This document shows positions 18,001-25,498 of a stretch of DNA of 64,000 nucleotides, in pieces (position 1 is the first letter of the stretch; the number at the start of each line of letters is the position of its first letter). The translations under genes were made by a program, and so were the position numbers. The stretch spans positions 25,037 through 89,036 of the forward strand of contig JAAWAB010000021.1 in NCBI GenBank assembly GCA_022791915.1, written 5' to 3'. This DNA comes from Clostridia bacterium. Its GTDB lineage: Bacteria; Bacillota; Clostridia; Christensenellales; Pumilibacteraceae. The notes beneath the pieces were generated by a model. It did no database searches. It was given only the letters and a program-made list of their open reading frames with translations, and had not been told where the DNA came from.

Positions 18001-20781
18001 GGTTCTGTTAAACGTGTTGCCCAAAAGTTCTTCCAGTTTCGTCAATACCTGCGTAAAACCTTCCGATACGTTCATCACGGTAAGCGAATAGGTGTTATTA
18101 TCGGGATTGTTGGGGTCAAGGAGCGGAATGGCGGAATTGCCGCTTTCCGATTCGTCCGCCGCCGAAGTGAACACTTTTTCGGCATGCGTGTCGGCAATCG
18201 TAACCGAAACGCTCGCTTGCTTAAAGTCGTAAAACGCGGTGGGAAGATTGTCTTTCACGTTATCGAAATTCATCACCGAGTCGAACCGACCAATCCAGTA
18301 TTTGATAATAATGGATTTGCCCGCCGTAGACTGCTTGGGCACAATGGTAAAGCCGATTTGCGGCGGCGTGGTGCTCTCGTCCGTTTCTACGGAAGGCGTA
18401 TAGGTGTATCGAATAGAGAAATAGCGCGCAACCACGGCGTCGGGAATCTTATACGCAGGCGCGTCCGACCAGTAGAAGGTCATCTTTCGGAAGTCGTCGG
18501 TAGGCGTGCCCGCAATACCCGTTGCCTCGGCGTCTACGTGCTTTGTGCCCGATTCGGCATACGTTAACTCACTCGGCAACGAGATAAAGGCGTCGGTGTT
18601 GCCTACTACGCCTTGCTCTATGGGCAACAGCATACGGAATGCGTCGCCCGAGCGGTTGTTGCCGATAGCCGTATCTTCCGACACCTCGGCATAGTTACCT
18701 GTTTTTCCGTTGGCAGTCAAACCGACCGAAACCACGGAATTATCGGTGAAATAACCTTCGCTCGTATCGGTAGTTGAATTATACTTTGTGCTGAACGTTG
18801 CCGCAACGTTTTTGGTGTTTACCGCCCAATTATCGTATTCTTTTCCGTTCTCGTCGCGAAACCCGTCTACCGAATCGCATGCAAACGAGAATTTATCCAC
18901 TCCGTTTTCGTTCGTTACCGAAGCGGTGATTTCATATATCTTGCCGAGCGACGAAATGGCGAACAGATGGTTTTCGTATCCGGATACAAGCAACGCCACT
19001 CTGTTCGCGGGCGCTTTCCCGCTTTTCGATATTTGTACGCCCACGGCGGCAAATCGGTCGTCAAGCGGCTGCGGGGCAAAGATTTTTCCGTCCAGAGCGC
19101 CGAACACGGTAACGCTGCCGTTTTCGTCGAGCACGGCGGAAAGATAGGTGTTGCCGTCCACGTAAGCGCTGTCAAGCGTACCCGTGTATCCCGTAACGGC
19201 GGGCGGCTCGGTAGTATCCTTCTGCGTATCAAAAGCGCTCCATTTATCGGGTTTGCCCTGCGCCTGATAATTTGCATCGGTATTGCTGTACCCTTCCAAA
19301 ATGGTGTCGCCCGTTTTAATCTTGCCAGCCACCACTTGCACGTACGTTCCGTCCAAATCCGAAGCCGCAGACGCAAAAGCAGTTGCCGCGTCACCCGCGA
19401 CGCCGCCACCGTTCTGTCCCAAACGATTATCGCCCCAAAAGTAAAGTTTTCCGCCGTCGAGCAAATAGCCGTAGCCTGCGCCCGCCGCAAAGGCGGAACG
19501 TTGCGTTTCGATAGCCGTGTCCGTCGGGTTCTGTAAACTGTCGGCGGTATAGAATTTTGCCGCACTCGGATTTACGGGTGACGTATTTGTAAACGTTAAT
19601 GCAGAAGTAGAAGCAATATTCCGATAATACTCTTCGGTGCCGTCCTCTCCCTGCTTGCCCGTAACGGCATTTTTAATGGTAAGAAAATCGTCGCCCGTCT
19701 TGTTCTTGGTATATGCCGAAGTTTCGTTGTCTGCGGAAAACAGCGTATTCACTATGCCGCTCGTAATCGTTCCGTCGGCGCTTGCCGTGATTGCGGAATT
19801 TGCTACGGCAAAATTTTTGCCGCGCACTTTCAAAGCTTGCGTCGTTCCCGACGAAAAATAGTACACGTTGCCGTCGCCGAGATATGCACGGGTATTTGCG
19901 GTTTTCGCCAGCTCCCCGTTTGCATAATCTCTACCAAACGTATAGTTGCCAATAGACTGCACGTCTGCGCCACCGAGATATTGCGACTGTCCCCACACGT
20001 AATTGCCTTGCGTGTTGTTTTGCCCGTTGTAATGCACTATATAGTTAAAGTCGCTGCCCGCAATCGATTGGATACTCGTAGCCATACTCGAATTGATATG
20101 CCCGAGCGGCAAAAGTCCGTGGTGTTTGTTGTAGTCAATCAATGCGGGAGTATAGTTGTGCTTTTGGGGCACATACGTGCCGTTTCCCTCATAGGTTGGA
20201 TTACGGAACAAAAGTTGCGTGGTCTGCTCTCCGTTTTTGAGCGGTTCGTAACTCTCTTTGCCCCAGGTGTAAATCAGCCCTTTGCGCGTTACGAACGCGG
20301 CAGTCGTTCGCGTTGCGGCAATCTGCACAATGTTATCGTCGGCGCCGCCCACATACGTCTGCCTATTGTTCTCGTTGGTCAAAACGTCGTCCTTATTCGG
20401 CAACTCGCCGATTTTCGTAAGCGTGACGCCCTTTTCGCTACTTCTTTCAAAACGCACGCCTCTGAAATCTACCGCAATGCGTATGGGATTTGTGGGATAG
20501 TATTGCCCGAGCGAATCGCCGTACTCGGGATTCAGCCCTTCGCCTTTATAGGTATGCTCGTCTTCGGGCAACAAACTCCACGCATACAGTTCGTTGTTAT
20601 ACGAGAGCGCAATGGCGAAATCTTCGCCCACTGCCATCTGTTTGAATTTGAATGCGCCGTCGCTCTCTGCGGCAAGCGCGGTTTTTTGCGGCACGCCTAA
20701 AATGCCGATTGCGGTAGTGAGCGCAAACAGCAAGCCAATGCACAAAGCCGATATTCTTCTCTTTCTGACCCGATTTGTCAT
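15082..20781 (-). CDS. Giant membrane protein with RCC1-like ectodomain, ~1899 aa
   Basis: Unknown protein. The first ~40 residues are a signal peptide (RVRKRR, then ALCIGLLFALTTAIGIL). Residues ~45-640 contain RCC1/BNR-type blades: LYAW, LIYTWGKES, NYVWGQSQYLGG and LYFWGDNRLGQNGGG, each after an AIALS- or AFVT-like strand. About 1000 residues of probable Ig-like or other beta domains follow. One span (~1682-1705, IVIIVFFSVLALLIIIFF) leads to a ~190-residue inner tail that is first strongly basic (KKKKKGGKK) and then acidic to the end. First gene of the operon. I prefer the ATG at 20781 because GAGG lies 6 bases before it; an in-frame ATG at 20793 is possible. RCC1-like beta-propellers usually bind proteins; the ligand here is unknown. 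Confidence 0.9.
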   Translation of the reverse strand: MTNRVRKRRISALCIGLLFALTTAIGILGVPQKTALAAESDGAFKFKQMAVGEDFAIALSYNNELYAWSLLPEDEHTYKGEGLNPEYGDSLGQYYPTNPIRIAVDFRGVRFERSSEKGVTLTKIGELPNKDDVLTNENNRQTYVGGADDNIVQIAATRTTAAFVTRKGLIYTWGKESYEPLKNGEQTTQLLFRNPTYEGNGTYVPQKHNYTPALIDYNKHHGLLPLGHINSSMATSIQSIAGSDFNYIVHYNGQNNTQGNYVWGQSQYLGGADVQSIGNYTFGRDYANGELAKTANTRAYLGDGNVYYFSSGTTQALKVRGKNFAVANSAITASADGTITSGIVNTLFSADNETSAYTKNKTGDDFLTIKNAVTGKQGEDGTEEYYRNIASTSALTFTNTSPVNPSAAKFYTADSLQNPTDTAIETQRSAFAAGAGYGYLLDGGKLYFWGDNRLGQNGGGVAGDAATAFASAASDLDGTYVQVVAGKIKTGDTILEGYSNTDANYQAQGKPDKWSAFDTQKDTTEPPAVTGYTGTLDSAYVDGNTYLSAVLDENGSVTVFGALDGKIFAPQPLDDRFAAVGVQISKSGKAPANRVALLVSGYENHLFAISSLGKIYEITASVTNENGVDKFSFACDSVDGFRDENGKEYDNWAVNTKNVAATFSTKYNSTTDTSEGYFTDNSVVSVGLTANGKTGNYAEVSEDTAIGNNRSGDAFRMLLPIEQGVVGNTDAFISLPSELTYAESGTKHVDAEATGIAGTPTDDFRKMTFYWSDAPAYKIPDAVVARYFSIRYTYTPSVETDESTTPPQIGFTIVPKQSTAGKSIIIKYWIGRFDSVMNFDNVKDNLPTAFYDFKQASVSVTIADTHAEKVFTSAADESESGNSAIPLLDPNNPDNNTYSLTVMNVSEGFTQVLTKLEELLGNTFNRTAAQNALIEDVIANDSGFPATEKAAKLAYYNANATSFYNGAYRYLVKDRDDDILYLDTANPVNPSNNPYFATALRTGDKSVEVFMPFGTTVTGDKLAELQNWFQKTTNNGNVPWFANKYGFTMDVQQEGITFRYEVLTVTALSSMPGAFVGYETVDGKTDVSRPVTAVNADERVNGLRPRIHYGTSGQAGYYVDNFNNDQTDGGGKNRVVEIFTQSSLTFLKQWGDKNSLSHDVYGDPTANNVYEFDADSVKPGIDAVVLKPDVVGVGINQNKYTVNLSNLFKDDTNMYFTYNGTHGNYDALKDTFASGSNANALGLEAMGEKSFTILAKHAVTDYEFTLEIRRFVPGRTDNGFVGDTPNQSEEIAYVHFKVTVDFNPKTSFSRKDGIPDSLGKINKNTELNISDRMNLANGIPGLVTVEAKSSNPSVLTVDSVVSDGKAVLVLKPRTSGTVFVRYVVKLYDYEISDSFRVDVATLFSMGNTVKVIDEERVYFSDLINYLISVNNLGAETTLTPADYEGTNLPYRFEQTTDKSSVDADNNWTPLESVGFLRTVYLDPSSNDRAQQKYIGFVMGSFESTTDKDSMPITRAVVRFTDGAGNYYEISFRLAPAAQTLNDPDNHFGSALSFEINKKNEQISLMEHDDGVTDAANKGVRFADGNYVIPLSYLTELMYDKKEGLDRYSIVAVNATASDNNPDKYLTVINSTSTVSVRPLYPTSMLATDSCNIQVSVRDKETHEVTLLNFAVRITGIDIVLESDDYRMIVIIVFFSVLALLIIIFFIRMGVYWKKKADQRRIIKKNQTLIKMRDKMHQKTDGVKKEQLVRTKLKMEDPKYARMFNEMRKNKEEQTGIVLENSLVAQKADRKDKANKAAKKKKKGGKKSLEELQAELAAKRELRDRMEMGDFSAMPEDMAPITDAPVEDIPVDQTMAGDMPLFDTEFGDTSAQPDAVFGESATEENILFEMPDDNGENNQG

Positions 20782-20803
20782 CTTCAACCTCATAAAAGCG
20801 GTA

Positions 20804-20821
20804 ATGTGTAGAATTACACAT
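20804..20821. promoter_or_regulatory. Inverted repeat in leader of the giant-gene operon
   Basis: ATGTGTAGAATTACACAT: 7-base arms around GAAT, between the promoter and the ribosome site of the first giant gene. It could be an operator or an RNA hairpin. Confidence 0.4.
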
Positions 20822-20845
20822 CTAATTTTTTAGGTATCATATATT

Positions 20846-20874
20846 ATTATAAATCATTATGCGTGTAAAGTCAA
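20846..20874 (-). promoter_or_regulatory. Near-consensus promoter of the giant-gene operon
   Basis: Minus-strand TTGACT (20869-20874), 17-base spacer, TATAAT (20846-20851). It is one of the best promoters in the window, implying substantial expression of the three giant proteins. The remainder of 20875-21034 holds no gene. Confidence 0.85.
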
Positions 20875-21034
20875 TAACAGTGTGCGTGATTTCGACACTT
20901 TTTTCGGGCAAAAAATCGCATTTTTTTGATTTTCCGTCCTGTTTTTTGCCGAAAAACCCGCATTTTGCAAAAATTCGTCTTTTCTCCCCTTTTTGATTTC
21001 TTCCGACTGCAATGATTCTGCGGGCGCAAATCGC

Positions 21035-21063
21035 TTGCGAATCGGGCATGAGTATGGTAATAT
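21035..21063 (+). promoter_or_regulatory. Promoter for serC-serA
   Basis: TTGCGA (21035-21040), 17-base spacer, TAATAT (21058-21063). GGGAGG at 21082-21087 is the serC ribosome site. Confidence 0.75.
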
Positions 21064-21096
21064 ATAACAAAGATTTTCTTTGGGAGGTAATATAGA

Positions 21097-22173
21097 ATGC
21101 GAAACTACAATTTTTCGGCGGGACCGAGCATGTTGCCCCTGCCCGTACTCGAAAAAGTGCAAAAAAACTTACTCGACTACGAAGGCAACGGCATTTCGGT
21201 GATGGAAATGAGCCACCGCAGCAAACCGTATCAGGCAATCAACGACCAAGCCGAAGCGTTGTTGCGCGAACTGATGGGCGTGCCCGAAAACTACGACGTT
21301 ATTTTCGTACAGGGCGGCGCCAGCATGCAGTTTGAAGCGGTCCCCTTAAACTTACATAAAAACGGCAAAGCCGATTACGTGGTAACGGGCAATTTTTCGG
21401 GCAAAGCGTATAAAGAAGCCCAAAAGTACGGCGACATGAAAGAGGCGGCGTCGAGCGCCGACCGCAACTTCACCTATATTCCCGCGTTGGAAAAAGGCAT
21501 GTTCCGCACCGATGCCGACTACGTGCACATTTGCTACAACAACACCATTTTCGGCACCAAATACAACGCGATACCCGATACGGGCGACGTTCCGCTTGTA
21601 GCCGACATCTCGTCGTGCATTTTGAGCGAAGAACTGGACGTATCGAAATTCGGCGTGCTGTATGCGGGCGCGCAGAAAAACGTGGGACCCGCGGGCGTAA
21701 CCATTGTGATTGTGCGCAAGGATTTGCAAAACATGGCAAGCAACGTATGCCCCACCATGATGAAATGGAGCACGCAGATAAAAGAAAAGAGTTTATACAA
21801 CACGCCCCCCTGCTTTTCCACCTACGTAGCCATGGAAACGTTCCGCTGGCTCAAAGGGTTGGGCGGCGTGAAAGCAATCGAGCAAATCAACCGCGAAAAA
21901 GCGGCGCTGTTGTATGATTTTATCGATAATTCTTCGTTCTACTGCAACGCGGTGGAAAAGCCGTTCCGCTCGCCGATGAACGTTCCGTTTGTTTCGCCGA
22001 GCGAAGAACTGGACAAAGAATTCGTGTCCGCCGCGCAAAAAGAAGGGCTGCTCACCCTGAAAGGGCACCGTCTTGTGGGCGGCATGCGCGCGTCTATTTA
22101 CAACGCCATGCCGATTGAAGGCGTCCGCAAGTTGGTGGACTTTATGAAACGGTTTGAAAAAGAGCACAAATAA
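21097..22173 (+). CDS. serC: Phosphoserine aminotransferase SerC
   Basis: PLP enzyme of the phosphorylated serine pathway (3-phosphohydroxypyruvate + glutamate to phosphoserine + 2-oxoglutarate). 358 residues, full length. Family blocks seen: NFSAGPSMLP at the start, GNGISVMEMSHRS, FVQGGASMQFEAVP, and GAQKNVGPAG with the PLP lysine. The C-terminus GHRLVGGMRASIYNA is typical. A strong GGGAGG site precedes the ATG. serA follows after 18 bases, so the two steps are co-transcribed; the phosphatase SerB is not next to them. Confidence 0.97.
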   Translation: MRNYNFSAGPSMLPLPVLEKVQKNLLDYEGNGISVMEMSHRSKPYQAINDQAEALLRELMGVPENYDVIFVQGGASMQFEAVPLNLHKNGKADYVVTGNFSGKAYKEAQKYGDMKEAASSADRNFTYIPALEKGMFRTDADYVHICYNNTIFGTKYNAIPDTGDVPLVADISSCILSEELDVSKFGVLYAGAQKNVGPAGVTIVIVRKDLQNMASNVCPTMMKWSTQIKEKSLYNTPPCFSTYVAMETFRWLKGLGGVKAIEQINREKAALLYDFIDNSSFYCNAVEKPFRSPMNVPFVSPSEELDKEFVSAAQKEGLLTLKGHRLVGGMRASIYNAMPIEGVRKLVDFMKRFEKEHK

Positions 22174-22191
22174 AAACAGGAGAACCCGAAA

Positions 22192-23358
22192 ATGCGTACT
22201 ATTCTCAAACTCAACGAAATCAGCAATGCGGTAAACGAAGTATTCGCTCCGCTCGGTTACAAGTTGGATAAAGACTGTAAAAATCCCGACGCCATTTTAT
22301 TGCGTTCCTTTAACATGCACGGGTACGAAGTCCCCCCTTCGGTGCTGTGCGTGGGGCGCGCGGGCGCGGGCGTAAACAACATTCCCGTGGCGGACTGCGC
22401 CGAAAAGGGAATCGTGGTATTCAATACCCCGGGCGCCAACGCCAACGCCGTGAAAGAACTGGTACTGTGCGCGCTCTTTCTGTGCGGGCGCAAGATTACC
22501 GACGGAATCGCATGGGCGCAGACGCTTTCGGGAAAGGGCGACGAAGTGCCCAAACTGGTGGAAAGCGGCAAAAAGGCGTTTGCGGGCGGCGAAATTCTCG
22601 GCAAAACGCTGGGCGTGGTCGGCTTGGGTGCCATAGGCAGACTGGTGGCGAACGCAGCGGTGGAACTCGGCATGAAGGTAATAGGCTACGACCCGTATAT
22701 CTCCATAGACGCGGCGTGGAACTTAAACAGCAACGTTGTGAAAGCCAACGATTTGAACGCCGTGTTATGCAACAGCGACTTTGTTACGTTGCATATTCCC
22801 TATCTGCCCGCCACAAAAGGCACCATTAACGCCCAAACGGTGCAAAAGATGAAACAAGGCGCTTGCCTTATCAACTGCGCACGCGGCGAACTGGTGGAAA
22901 ACGATGCGATAAAAGCGGCAATCCAAAGCGGCAAAATCGTCCGCTACGTTACCGACTTTCCGTGCGAAGAGTTGTTGGGCGTGGAAAACGTGCTCACAAT
23001 CCCCCATTTGGGCGCAAGCACCGAAGAAGCGGAAGAAAATTGCGCGTATATGGCGGCGCACGAAGTTGCCGACTTTTTGGAAAACGGAAACATTACCAAC
23101 TCGGTCAATTTTCCCAACTGCAAGAGCGCGCGCAGCGGCAAACAACGCATTACCGTGTTTCACCGCAACGTGAAAAACGTGATTTCGTCTATCAGCGACC
23201 TGATTGCCAAAGAGGGAATCAACATAAGCAGTTTCAATTCGCAGTCGGGCGGCGCCATGGCATACGCCATACTCGATTTAGACGAAAAAGTATCGGACGC
23301 CACGGTACGAAAAATAGCAAAACTGGATAACATTGTGCGCGTGCGCACCATAGGGTAA
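22192..23358 (+). CDS. serA: D-3-phosphoglycerate dehydrogenase SerA
   Basis: NAD-dependent oxidation of 3-phosphoglycerate, the first step of serine synthesis. 388 residues: a D-2-hydroxyacid dehydrogenase core with the Rossmann motif GVVGLGAIGRLVA, the catalytic Arg in NCARGELV and the His in IPHLGAST, then a C-terminal ACT domain (~residues 315-388, RNVKNVISSISDLIAKEGIN) that usually binds serine for feedback control. It is a short-type SerA without the intervening ASB domain. Second gene of the serC-serA pair; a bidirectional-looking terminator follows at 23378. Confidence 0.96.
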   Translation: MRTILKLNEISNAVNEVFAPLGYKLDKDCKNPDAILLRSFNMHGYEVPPSVLCVGRAGAGVNNIPVADCAEKGIVVFNTPGANANAVKELVLCALFLCGRKITDGIAWAQTLSGKGDEVPKLVESGKKAFAGGEILGKTLGVVGLGAIGRLVANAAVELGMKVIGYDPYISIDAAWNLNSNVVKANDLNAVLCNSDFVTLHIPYLPATKGTINAQTVQKMKQGACLINCARGELVENDAIKAAIQSGKIVRYVTDFPCEELLGVENVLTIPHLGASTEEAEENCAYMAAHEVADFLENGNITNSVNFPNCKSARSGKQRITVFHRNVKNVISSISDLIAKEGINISSFNSQSGGAMAYAILDLDEKVSDATVRKIAKLDNIVRVRTIG

Positions 23359-23377
23359 ATGCGAAAAATAGGCGCAA

Positions 23378-23415
23378 AAAAAACGGCGCTCCACAGTCGG
23401 GTGCCGTTTTTTTAT
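23378..23415. terminator. Terminator between serA and the convergent membrane gene
   Basis: AACGGCGCTC / GGGTGCCGTT stem with T-rich flanks on both strands; it probably serves serA and the convergent membrane-protein pair. Confidence 0.75.
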
Positions 23416-23432
23416 TGTACTTATTTACGCGG

Positions 23433-24353
23433 TTATTCTTCTTGTGCGGGAACGGGCGGCGTGATGACGGTGGTGTCGTCTACATAGTAGCGCCTGCCGT
23501 TTTTGTTGTAGTATACCGTCATGTTCAGAAGGTTGAGAAAGAGCACCGACATGGGAACGGTGAGCACCAGTCCCGCGCCGAAAGTGAAAAATCCCACGAG
23601 CATGTTGAGCGCAATGATGAGCGTCCAGGCAATCAGAAAGGAGGAAAACACACTGCCGAAAAAGCGCATACCCCGCTTTACCGAAAAGCCGAACGAGCGG
23701 AAAATTCCGTTTTCGCGCACCACGATTTCGGGCGCCCACATGGCGATAAGCGTATAACGGAAGGCAAGCAATACCAACAGCACCACCATGATGAGAAAGG
23801 GGGCGAAGAATTTGAGCACGGGCACGTTGAAAAGCACGAACAGCCAATACACGCATATAAATATGAGCAAATCAAACGGCACGGTGTACAGTATTTTCAC
23901 CAATACGAATTTGCACGATTTGCCGAGCAGCGAGATATACCGCCCCGTAAAGCCGATACGCGCGTCGGACGACATGTGCCCTTCTATAACGGTGAGCATC
24001 GGGAGTTCGTACAATCCGAAAATAAAGCGGTAGGCAAACACGAGCACGAATGCAATGAGCGCACCCGTATTAAACGCCGCCCATTTATCGATAATGAGCG
24101 TATCTTTTACGGCGCGCACCACGGCATACAGTTTATCGAACCACACGCCTATATTATCGCCGCCCGTAACGCTTGCGTGTAATGCGGAAATCAGCTTTCC
24201 GATGCCCGCCTGACGAAAGGCACGCACCACGGGCAACGCAAACGGAAGGCTTAAACTCACAATGAGCACGCCTGTGATGATAAGGTACAAAAGCAACACC
24301 CACATCAAGCCGAATTTCGATACCAGCATTTTCAATGCATTCTTAAATGCCAC
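23433..24353 (-). CDS. Multi-pass membrane protein, unknown
   Basis: About 306 residues with roughly six hydrophobic segments (VLLLYLIITGVLIVSLSL near the start, then ALIAFVLVFAYRFIFGLY and several later ones), and a short hydrophilic end (PPVPAQEE). No catalytic motif is visible. It resembles clostridial proteins of about six membrane spans that occur in pairs, but I do not recognise a named family. It starts at a GTG that overlaps the end of the preceding membrane gene by 11 bases, with a purine-rich ribosome site inside that gene, so translation is likely coupled. Confidence 0.75.
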   Translation of the reverse strand: MAFKNALKMLVSKFGLMWVLLLYLIITGVLIVSLSLPFALPVVRAFRQAGIGKLISALHASVTGGDNIGVWFDKLYAVVRAVKDTLIIDKWAAFNTGALIAFVLVFAYRFIFGLYELPMLTVIEGHMSSDARIGFTGRYISLLGKSCKFVLVKILYTVPFDLLIFICVYWLFVLFNVPVLKFFAPFLIMVVLLVLLAFRYTLIAMWAPEIVVRENGIFRSFGFSVKRGMRFFGSVFSSFLIAWTLIIALNMLVGFFTFGAGLVLTVPMSVLFLNLLNMTVYYNKNGRRYYVDDTTVITPPVPAQEE

Positions 24354-25185
24354 GCCGCCTTCCCCCTATACGAGCTTTTGCGTCCCGCCGTTCCATGCCC
24401 ATCAAGTCGAACATAGACACCATAATATACGTTACGATATACATAATAAGAAACAAATACAAAAACACGCCGAGCACGATGCACACAACGGCGTTGGGAA
24501 TGAATGCAACCACGTTTGCGAGCACTGCCACAATCAGAAAAGGCGTAAGCAGTCCCAAAAGAATGCCGCCCGTTTTTCTGTCGATAAGGCGCAACGACGA
24601 TGCCGCCGCATCGCGGAAGGAAAAGCCGTAAATAACCATCATGGGCGTCCAGTACATGGTGGAACAGGCGGCGAACACCGAGAGCACGAACAGCCCCGTG
24701 CTGATTACCGCCGCCAAAACAAGATTGAGAACGCCGGGCGCGCCCTTGCCGCCGACGAGGAAATGCAACAGCGTTAAAACGCCCGTTTGCACCATACCGT
24801 ATAAACACAAAATAAGCGTGAGAATGGAAAACGTGGCAAGCAGGGGCAAAATATAGTTGTTAATCTGTTTTAAGGGAGAGAGCAACATAAGTTTTCCCAC
24901 CCGAAAATGCTTTTCGATTACCGACAGCGCAAGCGACACGCTAAATATAAGCGCCAATAAAATGAGCACAAGCGGATAGACGTGGCGGAGTGCCGCTTTG
25001 CTGAAAAACAGCCAGAACATATCGGTAAAGCCGCCGATATCGGACGAGGCGTAAGACACGAAATACGAAAGCGACGCCATGGGCACGGTAAAAATGCCCA
25101 GCACGATTGCCGCGGGCAGACAGACGAGCGCGAGCGCCCAAAACGCTCTGCCCATGTATTGAAACGTTTTTCCCACATACGCCAT
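24343..25185 (-). CDS. Multi-pass membrane protein, unknown (possibly leaderless)
   Basis: About 280 residues with some six hydrophobic stretches and a basic C-terminus (RIGGRRRG). Size, layout and position make it the likely partner of the next membrane gene, with which it overlaps by 11 bases. No family recognised. An in-frame ATG at 25203 exists, but the -10 element (25192-25197) lies between that ATG and the one at 25185. TATAAT ends exactly 6 bases before the ATG at 25185 and no ribosome site precedes it, so translation may begin at the first base of the mRNA. Confidence 0.72.
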   Translation of the reverse strand: MAYVGKTFQYMGRAFWALALVCLPAAIVLGIFTVPMASLSYFVSYASSDIGGFTDMFWLFFSKAALRHVYPLVLILLALIFSVSLALSVIEKHFRVGKLMLLSPLKQINNYILPLLATFSILTLILCLYGMVQTGVLTLLHFLVGGKGAPGVLNLVLAAVISTGLFVLSVFAACSTMYWTPMMVIYGFSFRDAAASSLRLIDRKTGGILLGLLTPFLIVAVLANVVAFIPNAVVCIVLGVFLYLFLIMYIVTYIMVSMFDLMGMERRDAKARIGGRRRGI

Positions 25186-25191
25186 AGCGAT

Positions 25192-25220
25192 ATTATACTC
25201 CATTCCCCCTTTTTATGCAA
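25192..25220 (-). promoter_or_regulatory. Promoter placing transcription start at the ATG of the membrane gene
   Basis: Minus-strand TTGCAT (25215-25220), 17-base spacer, TATAAT (25192-25197), then ATCGCT and ATG. Confidence 0.65.
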
Positions 25221-25258
25221 GAAAAAAGCGGAATGTTTTTCAAATTCGCGCAAAACGC

Positions 25259-25287
25259 TTGACAACGACAGATAAAACGGATATAGT
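25259..25287 (+). promoter_or_regulatory. Promoter for the TPP riboswitch-thiT transcript
   Basis: TTGACA (25259-25264), 17-base spacer, TATAGT (25282-25287); start expected near 25294, just before the riboswitch. Confidence 0.75.
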
Positions 25288-25298
25288 ATGAACGTACA

Positions 25299-25397
25299 TT
25301 ACCGCTGGGGGCGCTACATATCGCTGCGGCTGAGATGACAACGGCAAGTTGTCGGTCCCTTTGAACCTGTGAGTTAGTACTCGCGTAGGGAAGCTTG
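25299..25397 (+). ncRNA. TPP riboswitch (THI element)
   Basis: Contains the conserved pieces in order: GGGGGCGC at 25307, GGCTGAGATGACA around 25329-25340, CCCTTTGAACCTG (25357-25369) and GCGTAGGGAAG (25383-25393). It senses thiamine pyrophosphate. A terminator follows at 25437, so control is probably by premature termination of the thiT message. Confidence 0.93.
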
Positions 25398-25436
25398 CCG
25401 AAGTGTAAATATTTTTCATGCATTTCCATAAGCAAA

Positions 25437-25470
25437 CGGACTACCCTATTCGGGCGGTCCGTTTTTTTAA
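25437..25470 (+). terminator. Riboswitch-controlled terminator before thiT
   Basis: ACGGACTACCC / GGGCGGTCCGT hairpin followed by TTTTTTT, between the TPP element and the thiT ribosome site. Confidence 0.85.
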
Positions 25471-25498
25471 CAAGCTTCGGTAATAAAGGAGGTACGCC

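Noticed and set aside
23433..25185. Membrane protein pair as an ABC transporter permease pair
   Set aside because: No permease EAA loop and no ATPase gene nearby.
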